This document shows positions 7,451 through 14,708 of a stretch of DNA of 59,242 nucleotides, piece after piece. Within the stretch, counting starts at the first letter, position 1, and every line of letters starts with the position of its first letter. The stretch comes from Vibrio nereis NBRC 15637 (GTDB lineage: Bacteria > Pseudomonadota > Gammaproteobacteria > Enterobacterales > Vibrionaceae). Made by a program: the position numbers and the translations under genes. The stretch spans positions 1 to 59,242 of the forward strand of contig NZ_BCUD01000022.1 of NCBI RefSeq assembly GCF_001591105.1, in the 5' to 3' direction. Under the pieces are notes generated by a model. That model was given only the letters and a program-made list of their open reading frames with translations, ran no database searches and had not been told where the DNA came from.

Positions 7451-7478
7451 GAATTAATAAATAGAACGTCACAGGTTG

Positions 7479-7527
7479 AAGGCTATCTAATCACACCTCT
7501 GGACACTTGGTTAGGTAGCCTTTTTTT
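7479..7527 (+). terminator. Intrinsic terminator after astD
   Basis: AAGGCTATCTAA pairs with TTAGGTAGCCTT (one mismatch) around a loop of about 20 bases. TTTTTTT follows. Confidence 0.85.
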
Positions 7528-7569
7528 ATTATCCAATAACCGTAAATAACCCTTAAACAAGGAGGCGTT

Positions 7570-8361
7570 ATGACGCCAGATGTTTTATTCCAGTCGTTAT
7601 GGAATGACTATATTCAACGCTTATGTCCCTCTGCAGAACAAGTTCATCACCTGCTTCAAGAAGATGAGCCGCTGATCAATGACCACATCGCACTTCGCAC
7701 TTTTAATGTTGCGCCGCTAGGTATCGCGACTTTGGCTCAGCCATTTCTTGATGCGGGTTATAAACCGTGTGGAGACTATGAGTTCGAAAGCAAAAAACTG
7801 GTCGCGAAACATTTTGAGCACCCAGATCCAAAGCAACCAAAAGTGTTTATCAGTGAGCTGAAGGTCAACGAATGTTCTGATGAGCTTCAAGAGATTGTCG
7901 CTAAGCTTGTGGCGCAAGTTGATAGCAACAAGCTAAGTGGTCCTGATTTCCTTTATGGTGGTCGTCTGTGGGATCTGAGCTTTGCTGATTATCAAGTTTT
8001 AGCAAAAGAAAGCGAATATGCGTCATGGCTGGCGGCACACGGTTATGGTGCCAACCACTTTACGGTGAGCGTGAATCAGATAAATGCATTCTCGGAAGTG
8101 AAAGACGTGAATGATCATCTGCGTGAATCAGGCTTTAGCATCAATGAATTTGGTGGCGAAGTGAAAGGTTCACCAGAGGTACTTCTAGAGCAATCCTCGA
8201 CCATGGCAGATAAAGTGCCAGTTCAGTTTACGGAAGGCAGTGAAATTGTGCCGGGTGGCTTCTATGAGTTTGCTAAGCGCTACCCAATGAGCAATGGTGA
8301 TTTATATCCAGGGTTCGTAGCGGCGTCAGCAGATAAGATTTTTGAGAGCACGAACGGTTAA
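7570..8361 (+). CDS. DUF1338 protein, candidate metal-dependent 2-oxo-acid dioxygenase/decarboxylase
   Basis: The product is a 263-residue DUF1338-family protein. Characterised relatives such as Pseudomonas HglS are Fe(II)-dependent enzymes with a VOC-like fold that convert 2-oxoadipate to 2-hydroxyglutarate in lysine catabolism. The expected metal ligands are visible as H39 (in DHIALRTF), H163 (in ANHFTVSV) and E233 (in GGFYEFAKR). R43, four residues after the first histidine, corresponds to the substrate-carboxylate arginine of HglS as I recall it. The protein is much shorter than HglS. AAGGAGG precedes the ATG. It follows astD but is separated from it by a strong terminator, so it may be independently expressed. 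The substrate here is unproven. Confidence 0.8.
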   Translation: MTPDVLFQSLWNDYIQRLCPSAEQVHHLLQEDEPLINDHIALRTFNVAPLGIATLAQPFLDAGYKPCGDYEFESKKLVAKHFEHPDPKQPKVFISELKVNECSDELQEIVAKLVAQVDSNKLSGPDFLYGGRLWDLSFADYQVLAKESEYASWLAAHGYGANHFTVSVNQINAFSEVKDVNDHLRESGFSINEFGGEVKGSPEVLLEQSSTMADKVPVQFTEGSEIVPGGFYEFAKRYPMSNGDLYPGFVAASADKIFESTNG

Positions 8362-8376
8362 CGTTCTCTCTCAAAT

Positions 8377-8418
8377 CCATGACTTACTTATCACGAGCCA
8401 ATCATAAGTAAGTCATGG
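8377..8418. repeat. Perfect 15-bp inverted repeat
   Basis: CCATGACTTACTTAT (8377-8391) and ATAAGTAAGTCATGG (8404-8418) are exact complements around 12 bases. The repeat lies 15 bases after the DUF1338 stop codon and has no T-run, so it is not a classical terminator. The true terminator is at 8439-8468. Confidence 0.7.
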
Positions 8419-8438
8419 AACCCCTACCCAGAAAGAAA

Positions 8439-8468
8439 AAAGCCACCAAATTCTCATTTGGTGGCTTT
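8439..8468. terminator. Bidirectional terminator between the DUF1338 gene and crp
   Basis: AAAGCCACCAAAT pairs with ATTTGGTGGCTTT around TCTC. A-rich bases stand to the left and T-rich bases to the right, so it can end both converging transcripts. Confidence 0.85.
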
Positions 8469-8494
8469 CATTATTCTTACGCAATCAATCGTGA

Positions 8495-9127
8495 TTAACG
8501 CGTACCGTAAACAACAATAGTCTTACCGTGTGCAGAAATTAGGTTCTGCTCTTCAAGCATCTTCAAGATACGGCCTACTGTTTCACGAGAACAGCCAACG
8601 ATTTGACCAATTTCCTGACGAGTGATCTTGATTTGCATACCGTCTGGGTGTGTCATCGCATCTGGTTGTTTCGCTAGGTTTAGTAGCGTTTGCGCGATAC
8701 GACCAGTTACGTCTAGGAACGCTAGGTCACCCACTTTTTGGCTCGTCACTTGTAGACGGCTTGCCATCTGTGCTGATAGGCGCATCAGGATGTCTGGGTT
8801 AACTTGAATTAGCTGACGGAATTTCTTGAAAGAGATTTCCGCTACTTCACAAGGAGATTTTGCACGAACCCACGCTGTACGTTCTTGATCTTCTTCGAAC
8901 AGACCAAGTTCACCGATAAAGTCGCCTTGGTTTAGGTAAGAAAGGATCATCTCCTTACCTTCTTCGTCTTTGATAAGTACTGCAACAGAACCTTTAACGA
9001 TGTAGTACAAAGTTTCTGCTTTCTCGCCCGCGTGGATCAGCGTGCTTTTTGATGGGTACTTATGAATATGACAGTGTGAAAGGAACCACTCTAATGTTGG
9101 GTCGGTTTGAGGTTTACCTAGAACCAT
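8495..9127 (-). CDS. crp: cAMP receptor protein
   Basis: The product is a 210-residue CRP that is nearly collinear with the E. coli protein. The cAMP pocket motif GELGLFEEDQERTAWVRA lies around residues 71-88; the residue after the cyclic-phosphate arginine is threonine where E. coli has serine, a conservative change also present in Vibrio cholerae CRP as I recall it. The C-terminal helix-turn-helix TRQEIGQIVGCSRETVGRIL is around 169-188. The protein is the global cAMP-dependent regulator of carbon use, motility and competence. It is downstream of prkB in the same orientation across a 242-base gap likely to hold its own promoter. A CRP-like site at 9321-9336 suggests autoregulation. Confidence 0.98.
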   Translation of the reverse strand: MVLGKPQTDPTLEWFLSHCHIHKYPSKSTLIHAGEKAETLYYIVKGSVAVLIKDEEGKEMILSYLNQGDFIGELGLFEEDQERTAWVRAKSPCEVAEISFKKFRQLIQVNPDILMRLSAQMASRLQVTSQKVGDLAFLDVTGRIAQTLLNLAKQPDAMTHPDGMQIKITRQEIGQIVGCSRETVGRILKMLEEQNLISAHGKTIVVYGTR

Positions 9128-9207
9128 AATATCTCACTTCCTCTGCAGGGTACGCTTGCCGCTTTCCATATTTTAGCTAAGCCTTGAATCAGACTTGCTA
9201 GGATAAG

Positions 9208-9224
9208 AGCACTTGATAAGTGCT
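9208..9224. repeat. Inverted repeat in the crp upstream region
   Basis: AGCACTT (9208-9214) and AAGTGCT (9218-9224) are exact complements around GAT, about 80-97 bases before the crp start. It could be an operator; nothing identifies the protein. Confidence 0.4.
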
Positions 9225-9320
9225 GCAAGCTATCTTGTGTTTCGGTTTCAAATAGTATCCTTTTTCGAAGCCGATTTCTTGACTTTAATCGGGTCCAGAT
9301 GCCGATTTTCTAAGCAAAAA

Positions 9321-9336
9321 TGTGCACATGATCACG
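9321..9336. promoter_or_regulatory. CRP-binding-site candidate upstream of crp
   Basis: TGTGCACATGATCACG matches TGTGA-N6-TCACA at 8 of 10 fixed positions. It lies about 195 bases before the crp start codon, consistent with autoregulation as known in E. coli. No experimental mapping is implied. Confidence 0.45.
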
Positions 9337-9369
9337 GTATGAAAAGTAATCGTACTTTTTGTACCTGTA

Positions 9370-10239
9370 TTAGCCAATTTTGCCTGTTTCGATGAGTTGT
9401 TGCAGGATAGGCCTAACGATTAACTCCATGGCAAAACTCATCTTGCCTCCCGGTACGACCAGCGTGTTATGACGGGACATAAAAGAGCCATCAATCATTG
9501 CCAGTAGGTAAGGGAAGTCCACGTTTTTTATACCGCGTAGCCGGATAACCACAAAACTTTCATCCAAACTTGGGATGCCTTTCGCGTTAAGAGGGTTAGA
9601 TGTATCGACAGTGGGGACACGCTGAAAGTTGATGTGGGTGCGGGAAAACTGCGGTGTAATGTAGTTGAGGTAGTCGTCCATCGAGCGCACGATGGAGTCC
9701 ATGACAGCCTCTCGTGAGTGGCCTCTGTCACGGGTATCGCGTACAAACTTTTGAATCCACTCTAAGTTTACGATCGGCACCATCCCAATCAAAAAATCGA
9801 CATGCTGCGAGACATTGACGTCACCGTCGACCACACCGCCGTGTAAGCCTTCGTAAAAGAGCACGTCCGAGTTTTCAGGCAAATCTTGCCATGGGGTAAA
9901 GGTGCCCGGCATTTGGTTATAAGGCACCGCCTCGTCAAAGGTGTGCAGGTAGCGGCGTACTTGGCCAGTGCCGTCACAACCAAACTGGCGGAAGAACTCG
10001 GCCAACGCTGGAAAATCGTTGGCTTGAGGGCCGAAATAACTGATGTGTCGCCCTTGATCTCGGGCTTTGCGTATCTCGATATCCATTTCTGGTCGAGTAA
10101 AACGATGGAAGCTGTCCCCTTCAACCCAGGCGGGTTTAATGTCCATCATATTGAACATTTTACGGAACGCTTCAGATGTAGTGGTTGTGCCGGCACCAGA
10201 TGAGCCGGTCACAGCGATAATAGGGTGTTTTGCTGACAT
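9370..10239 (-). CDS. prkB: Phosphoribulokinase-like kinase PrkB
   Basis: The product is a 289-residue P-loop kinase. ITAVTGSSGAGTTTTSEAF-like Walker A occupies residues 8-26 and EGDSFHRFTRPEMD follows near 40, as in phosphoribulokinase. E. coli has an equivalent gene close to crp. Vibrio lacks a Calvin cycle, so the physiological substrate is uncertain, and the name reflects homology only. It belongs to the leftward run yheS to prkB, 79 bases after yheU. Confidence 0.88.
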   Translation of the reverse strand: MSAKHPIIAVTGSSGAGTTTTSEAFRKMFNMMDIKPAWVEGDSFHRFTRPEMDIEIRKARDQGRHISYFGPQANDFPALAEFFRQFGCDGTGQVRRYLHTFDEAVPYNQMPGTFTPWQDLPENSDVLFYEGLHGGVVDGDVNVSQHVDFLIGMVPIVNLEWIQKFVRDTRDRGHSREAVMDSIVRSMDDYLNYITPQFSRTHINFQRVPTVDTSNPLNAKGIPSLDESFVVIRLRGIKNVDFPYLLAMIDGSFMSRHNTLVVPGGKMSFAMELIVRPILQQLIETGKIG

Positions 10240-10318
10240 GACAAACCTTGTCTGTTAGTTACTTACCTGTAATTCAATGCCACTATAACACGCTTTCGGG
10301 TCAGGTCATCGTATTCGC

Positions 10319-10537
10319 TTACCCTTGAAAATGTCGTCTGAGCTGGATATCAACAGTTTCATGCAGCTCAGAAAAAACCACAACGGCTTCGCCAGATTCC
10401 AGCTGGGCTTTGATTTGGTCGATCTTATCTTGTAGCGAAATTTCTTGTTCGCCGTAATCGGTGCCTTCACGTAGCACAAACTCTTTGATGAGATTCTCTA
10501 GCGTGTCTGGCGCAATTTGTTGCCATGGAATGATCAT
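10319..10537 (-). CDS. yheU: YheU family small protein
   Basis: The product is a 72-residue acidic protein beginning MIIPWQQIAPDTLENLIKEFVLREGTDYG, the conserved core of the UPF0270 (YheU) family. The function is unknown. Gene order yheT-yheU-prkB is the same as in E. coli, and the gap to yheT is 31 bases, so it probably shares that transcript. Confidence 0.9.
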   Translation of the reverse strand: MIIPWQQIAPDTLENLIKEFVLREGTDYGEQEISLQDKIDQIKAQLESGEAVVVFSELHETVDIQLRRHFQG

Positions 10538-10568
10538 AAATACCTCAGAATTTTATGACGAACGCGTA

Positions 10569-11546
10569 TTATGCCGAAACGGATAAACATTCATAGTAGG
10601 CTGGTAGAGCTTCTTCCAACCAGAATCGTGGCCTGAGCGCGCTGCCAGTCACAAAGCCCACATGGCCACCTTGCTCAAACAGACGGTAGTCAATGTTGTC
10701 AGGCAACACATATTTGGGGATGACGGCTTCGGTCATAAATGGATCGTCTTTGGCATGAATGATCTGAGTTGGTAGGGTGATCTCTTTTAAACGGTTTATC
10801 CCAGAGCAGCGCTGGTAGTAATCTTCAGCGTCTTTGAACCCGTGGAGTGGCGCAGTGATCAAGTCATCAAACTCGTAGAGCCTAGTGACGCGTTTAATAC
10901 TGCGATAAGAAAGATCCAGCTCGCCTTTCAGTAAGTGGTGTTTTCTCAGCGCGTTTCTCTTCAGCGAGGCAAGCAAATAGGTTTTGTAGAGTTTCGAAAA
11001 GCCTTGCTCAATACGTTGTGAGCATGCGGACAGGTCGAGTGGGGCCGAGACAATGGTCGCAGCATCCAACAGGGGCTGATCATTGTATTGGGCTAAGTAA
11101 TTGGCCAGCATATTGCCGCCCAATGAAATGCCGACGGCGATTTTGGTTTGGTTGGGAAACAGCGTGTCTAAATGTTCAAGGAAGAGGCGAGCATCCTCGA
11201 CTTCCCCTGAATGGTAAGCTCTGGCTAGGTTGTTCGGTTTACCGCTGCAGCCACGAAAGTGCATCATGACCGATAGCCAGCCATTGTTTGCAAACGCGTG
11301 CATCAGGCCATTGGCGTAAGGGCTATAAAAGCAGCCCTCGAGCCCATGGAAGAGGACAAAAATCGGTTTTTGTCTGGCTGTTTCTGCCTGCCAGTCTTCA
11401 CTCCAAGCTAAGTCGAGGAAGTCATTGTCCGGTGTGTTGAGTGTGTGCCAAATGGGCTCAAACAGTGCTTTTTTACGAATAAAACGCGGTGCAAGAGTTT
11501 GCAGGTGTGGGTTGGTGAGCCCTGTGGCAGCGACAAATTGAGTCAT
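10569..11546 (-). CDS. yheT: Alpha/beta-fold hydrolase YheT
   Basis: The product is a 325-residue alpha/beta hydrolase of the YheT/EMB8 family. FVLFHGLEGCFYSPYA near residue 65 forms the oxyanion region, VGISLGGNMLANYLA near 143 is the nucleophile elbow with the serine, and HAKDDPF and EQGGHVGF near 275-300 supply the acid and histidine. Family members are esterase-like with poorly known substrates. It follows the DUF2390 gene by 8 bases and precedes yheU. Confidence 0.9.
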   Translation of the reverse strand: MTQFVAATGLTNPHLQTLAPRFIRKKALFEPIWHTLNTPDNDFLDLAWSEDWQAETARQKPIFVLFHGLEGCFYSPYANGLMHAFANNGWLSVMMHFRGCSGKPNNLARAYHSGEVEDARLFLEHLDTLFPNQTKIAVGISLGGNMLANYLAQYNDQPLLDAATIVSAPLDLSACSQRIEQGFSKLYKTYLLASLKRNALRKHHLLKGELDLSYRSIKRVTRLYEFDDLITAPLHGFKDAEDYYQRCSGINRLKEITLPTQIIHAKDDPFMTEAVIPKYVLPDNIDYRLFEQGGHVGFVTGSALRPRFWLEEALPAYYECLSVSA

Positions 11547-11554
11547 AAGCAGCC

Positions 11555-12034
11555 CTACAAGTTGACAATATGCTCCATGGGAGCCGAAAAAGCGTTGTGG
11601 AGATGCTCTGCACCGAGCTGACGGCAGTAGCGAAGGGTTAACGGCGCCCCTAAATTGCGTTGTAGCTCGATGCTACTAATGCAATCGACCAGATCAGATT
11701 GCTGCTGTCTTTCAAGTTGCAGCTCAAATTGAAGTGCTTCTCGGTAAAGAGCATCAGACACCTGTGCTTTGAGCTTTCGCCTGATTTCTCGGTAGTTGTG
11801 CAGTAGGGCTTCTGAGTGCCCTAAACACTCTTCAACCCTAAGCCAATCTTGATCTTGAAAACACACTTGCTGCTCATCCAGCCATTTGAGTAGCAGCAAC
11901 AAGTTGACGTTTCCTTTGAACTGATTTTGTAGATTGAGACACGCGTCTTTCACACCCCGCGTACTGTAGTACTGCAAGCTAAATTGCCAGAGTCTTTCTA
12001 GGGTGAGTGAAACTGTTACGCGTTCTGGATTCAT
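11555..12034 (-). CDS. TIGR02444/DUF2390 family protein
   Basis: The product is a 159-residue mostly helical protein without a signal peptide, beginning with a conserved LTLERLWQFSLQYYSTRGVKDACLNLQ-type segment (residues 10-36) and a LLLLLKWLDEQ helix near 45. I recognise it as the TIGR02444 family, often found beside yheS. No enzymatic motif is visible and the function is unknown. Its ATG overlaps the yheS stop by 4 bases (ATGA), indicating translational coupling. Confidence 0.8.
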   Translation of the reverse strand: MNPERVTVSLTLERLWQFSLQYYSTRGVKDACLNLQNQFKGNVNLLLLLKWLDEQQVCFQDQDWLRVEECLGHSEALLHNYREIRRKLKAQVSDALYREALQFELQLERQQQSDLVDCISSIELQRNLGAPLTLRYCRQLGAEHLHNAFSAPMEHIVNL

Positions 12035-13953
12035 TGGCTAGTGAACTCCTGCTCCATCTGTTCAAGCTCTTCTTGCAGAGCCATCCATTCCATTTCTACG
12101 TCTTCAAGCTCGCTTTTAGTGTTGGCTTGATCAGCCAGCACTTGGTTAAGTTTAGTCTTATTTTCCGCATCATACAGTGAGTTATTTGATAATTGTGTCT
12201 CTGTATCTGCCAAAATCGCGCCTAACTTATCCATTTTTGCTTCGAGTTTTGTCAGCGTTTTGCGAATTGGTGCCGTTTGTTTGCGGAAATCGGCTTCGCG
12301 ACGTTTTTGCTCTTTTTTCGCGGCGGCACTATTAATGCTGCTTTTTTCTGGTAACGCGGCTTGGGCTTCACGTCGCTGTACTTTTTGTTGTTCAGTCAGC
12401 CACTTATAGTAATCGTTCAAGTCACCATCAAACGGGGCAACTTGGCGGTCGTGAACCAAGTAAAGATCATCGGTGGTCGCACGCAGTAAATAGCGGTCGT
12501 GCGAGACGATGACCATTGCACCTTCAAACGTTTGTAGCGCCAATGTCAGCGCTTGACGCATATCCAGATCCAGGTGGTTAGTCGGTTCATCAAGCAGCAA
12601 TAGGTTCGGCTTTTGCCACACAATCAATGCCAGAACCAAACGTGCTTTCTCACCACCAGAAAATGGGGCGACTTTTTCTAATGCCTTGTCACCTTGGAAG
12701 CCGAAGCTGCCCAAGTAGTCACGCAGTTGTTGCTCGGTATGCTTAGGCGCGATCTGCATCATGTGTTGCAGTGGGGTTTCTTCAGGGTGCAGCGTTTCTA
12801 ACTGGTGCTGAGCGAAATAGCCAATTTTCACCCCTTGGGAATAGGTCAGGTCGCCGCCTTGGGCGTTTAACTCACCAGAGAGCAGTTTGATCAATGTGGA
12901 TTTACCAGCACCATTGCGACCGAGTAGACCGATGCGGCTACCAGGCACAAGGTTTAGACGGATCTTTTCTAGGATCAGGTTATCGCCATAGCCTGCTGAT
13001 ACCTCGTCCATCATAATGATTGGATTCGGTAGGGCTTCAGGTTCGCGAAATTCAAAGCTAAACGGGTTATCAAATTGTGCAGGCAGCACTTTCTCCATCC
13101 GTTCCAACGCTTTGATACGGCTTTGCGCTTGGCGAGCTTTAGAGGCTTTGTAGCGGAAACGGTCGATGTAGCTTTGCATGTGCGCCATCTGTTTCTGCTG
13201 CTTTTGGTACTGGGCTTGTTGCAAGATCAGCTTTTGCGCGCGTTGATCTTCAAACGACGAGTAGTTCCCGGTGTACTCGTTCAACTGCTGATTTTCGATA
13301 TGAATGATGCGCCCAACGATCGGGTCGAGGAAATCTCGGTCGTGAGAGATCAACACCAAAGTGCCTGGGTAGTTTTGCAACCAGCGCTCTAACCACATGA
13401 CCGCATCCAGATCCAAGTGGTTGGTCGGTTCGTCGAGTAAGAGCAAGTCAGAACGGCAAAGTAGCGCCTGAGCCAAGTTTAGACGCATACGCCAACCACC
13501 TGAGAACTGAGTCAAGTTCCAGCTCATTTGCTCTTGGCTAAAGCCTAAACCATCCAAAAGCTCGGAGGCACGGGCGCGAATGCTGTACCCGCCAATGGTT
13601 TCGATTTTGCCATGTATTTCAGCGACCAGTGTGCCGTTATCGGCTTGCTCTGCTTGAGCCAGTTGCTGCTCCAAAGCACGGTATTCGCGATCGCCATCAA
13701 TGACGTATTCCAATGCGCTTCGCTCTAGTGCTGGTGTTTCCTGAGCCACCCAAGCAAGCTCCCAATGTGCAGGTTTGCTAAAGTTACCAGCATCAATCGA
13801 CAACTCGTCTTTGATCAATGCGAACAGGGTGGATTTACCACAACCGTTTTTGCCCACTAGGCCGACTTTATCGCCAGGGTGAATGGTTGCAGAGGTTTGG
13901 TCCAGAAGCGGCTTGCCGCCACGAAGAAGCTGGATGTCAGAAAAGGTAATCAT
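12031..13953 (-). CDS. yheS: ABC-F ATPase YheS
   Basis: The product is a 640-residue protein with two ABC nucleotide-binding domains and no membrane segments, the ABC-F architecture. Walker A motifs are GLVGKNGCGKST near residue 33 and GLLGRNGAGKST near 345. Signature motifs are FSGGWRMRLNLAQ and FSGGEKARLVLAL, and both Walker B motifs read LLLDEPTNHLDLD. A charged coiled-coil tail covers roughly 520-640. ABC-F proteins act on ribosomes; YheS is thought to relieve translational stalling. It heads the leftward operon, and its promoter shares DNA with the divergent kefG promoter. Confidence 0.94.
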   Translation of the reverse strand: MITFSDIQLLRGGKPLLDQTSATIHPGDKVGLVGKNGCGKSTLFALIKDELSIDAGNFSKPAHWELAWVAQETPALERSALEYVIDGDREYRALEQQLAQAEQADNGTLVAEIHGKIETIGGYSIRARASELLDGLGFSQEQMSWNLTQFSGGWRMRLNLAQALLCRSDLLLLDEPTNHLDLDAVMWLERWLQNYPGTLVLISHDRDFLDPIVGRIIHIENQQLNEYTGNYSSFEDQRAQKLILQQAQYQKQQKQMAHMQSYIDRFRYKASKARQAQSRIKALERMEKVLPAQFDNPFSFEFREPEALPNPIIMMDEVSAGYGDNLILEKIRLNLVPGSRIGLLGRNGAGKSTLIKLLSGELNAQGGDLTYSQGVKIGYFAQHQLETLHPEETPLQHMMQIAPKHTEQQLRDYLGSFGFQGDKALEKVAPFSGGEKARLVLALIVWQKPNLLLLDEPTNHLDLDMRQALTLALQTFEGAMVIVSHDRYLLRATTDDLYLVHDRQVAPFDGDLNDYYKWLTEQQKVQRREAQAALPEKSSINSAAAKKEQKRREADFRKQTAPIRKTLTKLEAKMDKLGAILADTETQLSNNSLYDAENKTKLNQVLADQANTKSELEDVEMEWMALQEELEQMEQEFTSQ

Positions 13954-14020
13954 AGTCTTGTGCTTTATCTTTGCTCATATCGCGACGAATAGTAGGGGGA
14001 ATAAGATTAAATGTCGATCA

Positions 14021-14051
14021 TTGTATTATCCGTAACAAAGACGTATAACAA
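14021..14051. promoter_or_regulatory. Overlapping bidirectional promoter between yheS and kefG
   Basis: Rightward: TTGTAT (14021-14026), 17 bases, TATAAC (14044-14049). Leftward on the other strand: TTGTTA (14051-14046), 17 bases, TAATAC (14028-14023). The two promoters occupy the same 31 bp and the segment is close to symmetric. Confidence 0.55.
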
Positions 14052-14093
14052 TCTGATAACGATAAAATTGTATCTAAACCCTCAGATGCATTG

Positions 14094-14708
14094 ATGAAAA
14101 GGATTGCTGTCCAAGGAATGCAGACACGACTAGCAAAAAAGCCCAAAGTGCTTGTTCTTTATGCTCACCCAGAGCCAGATAGTTCAGTCGCTAACCAAAT
14201 GATGATCAAGAAGATTGAATCGCTTGATCATGTCACTGTGCGAGATCTTTACGCACGTTATCCTGATTTTTTTATTGATGTGAAAGCGGAGCAGCAATTG
14301 CTCACGCAGCACGATGTGATTGTCTTTCATCACCCTCTTTATATGTATTCTTGTCCGGCATTGTTAAAAGAGTGGATGGACAGAGTGCTGTGCAAAGGAT
14401 TTGCCTTTGGCTCAGGAGAGGCGCTCAAAGGAAAGTATTGGCGCAGTGTGATTACTGCGGGAGGCCGAGAAGAAGCGTTCGGCGCCAGTGGCTATAACCG
14501 GTACCCGCTCTCCGATATTTTGCAGCCATTTGAGTTAACGGCGGCGCTTTGCCAGATGTATTGGCTTGAACCTTTGGTGTTGTATTGGGCGAGAAAAGTG
14601 CCTGAGATGGAACGTTACCAACACGCGGAAGGTTACCGTCAATGGTTGATGAACCTCTCTCTCATTCCTGAAAAAACGGTAGGAGGTCCAGATGGCGATG
14701 GAAGGTGA
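14094..14708 (+). CDS. kefG: KefG, ancillary quinone-reductase-like subunit of KefB
   Basis: The product is a flavodoxin-fold protein of about 204 residues. VLVLYAHPEPDSSVANQ, DLYARYPDFFIDV, FHHPLYMYSCPALLKEWMDRVL and GKYWRSVITAGG are the KefF/KefG signature blocks. It is needed for full activity of the KefB potassium efflux system and resembles NAD(P)H:quinone oxidoreductases. The start is uncertain: TTG at 14091, ATG at 14094 and ATG at 14118 are all in frame. The last matches the E. coli N-terminus best, though AAGGA abuts it, and none has an ideal ribosome site. The 3' end overlaps kefB by 17 bases. Confidence 0.88.
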   Translation: MKRIAVQGMQTRLAKKPKVLVLYAHPEPDSSVANQMMIKKIESLDHVTVRDLYARYPDFFIDVKAEQQLLTQHDVIVFHHPLYMYSCPALLKEWMDRVLCKGFAFGSGEALKGKYWRSVITAGGREEAFGASGYNRYPLSDILQPFELTAALCQMYWLEPLVLYWARKVPEMERYQHAEGYRQWLMNLSLIPEKTVGGPDGDGR

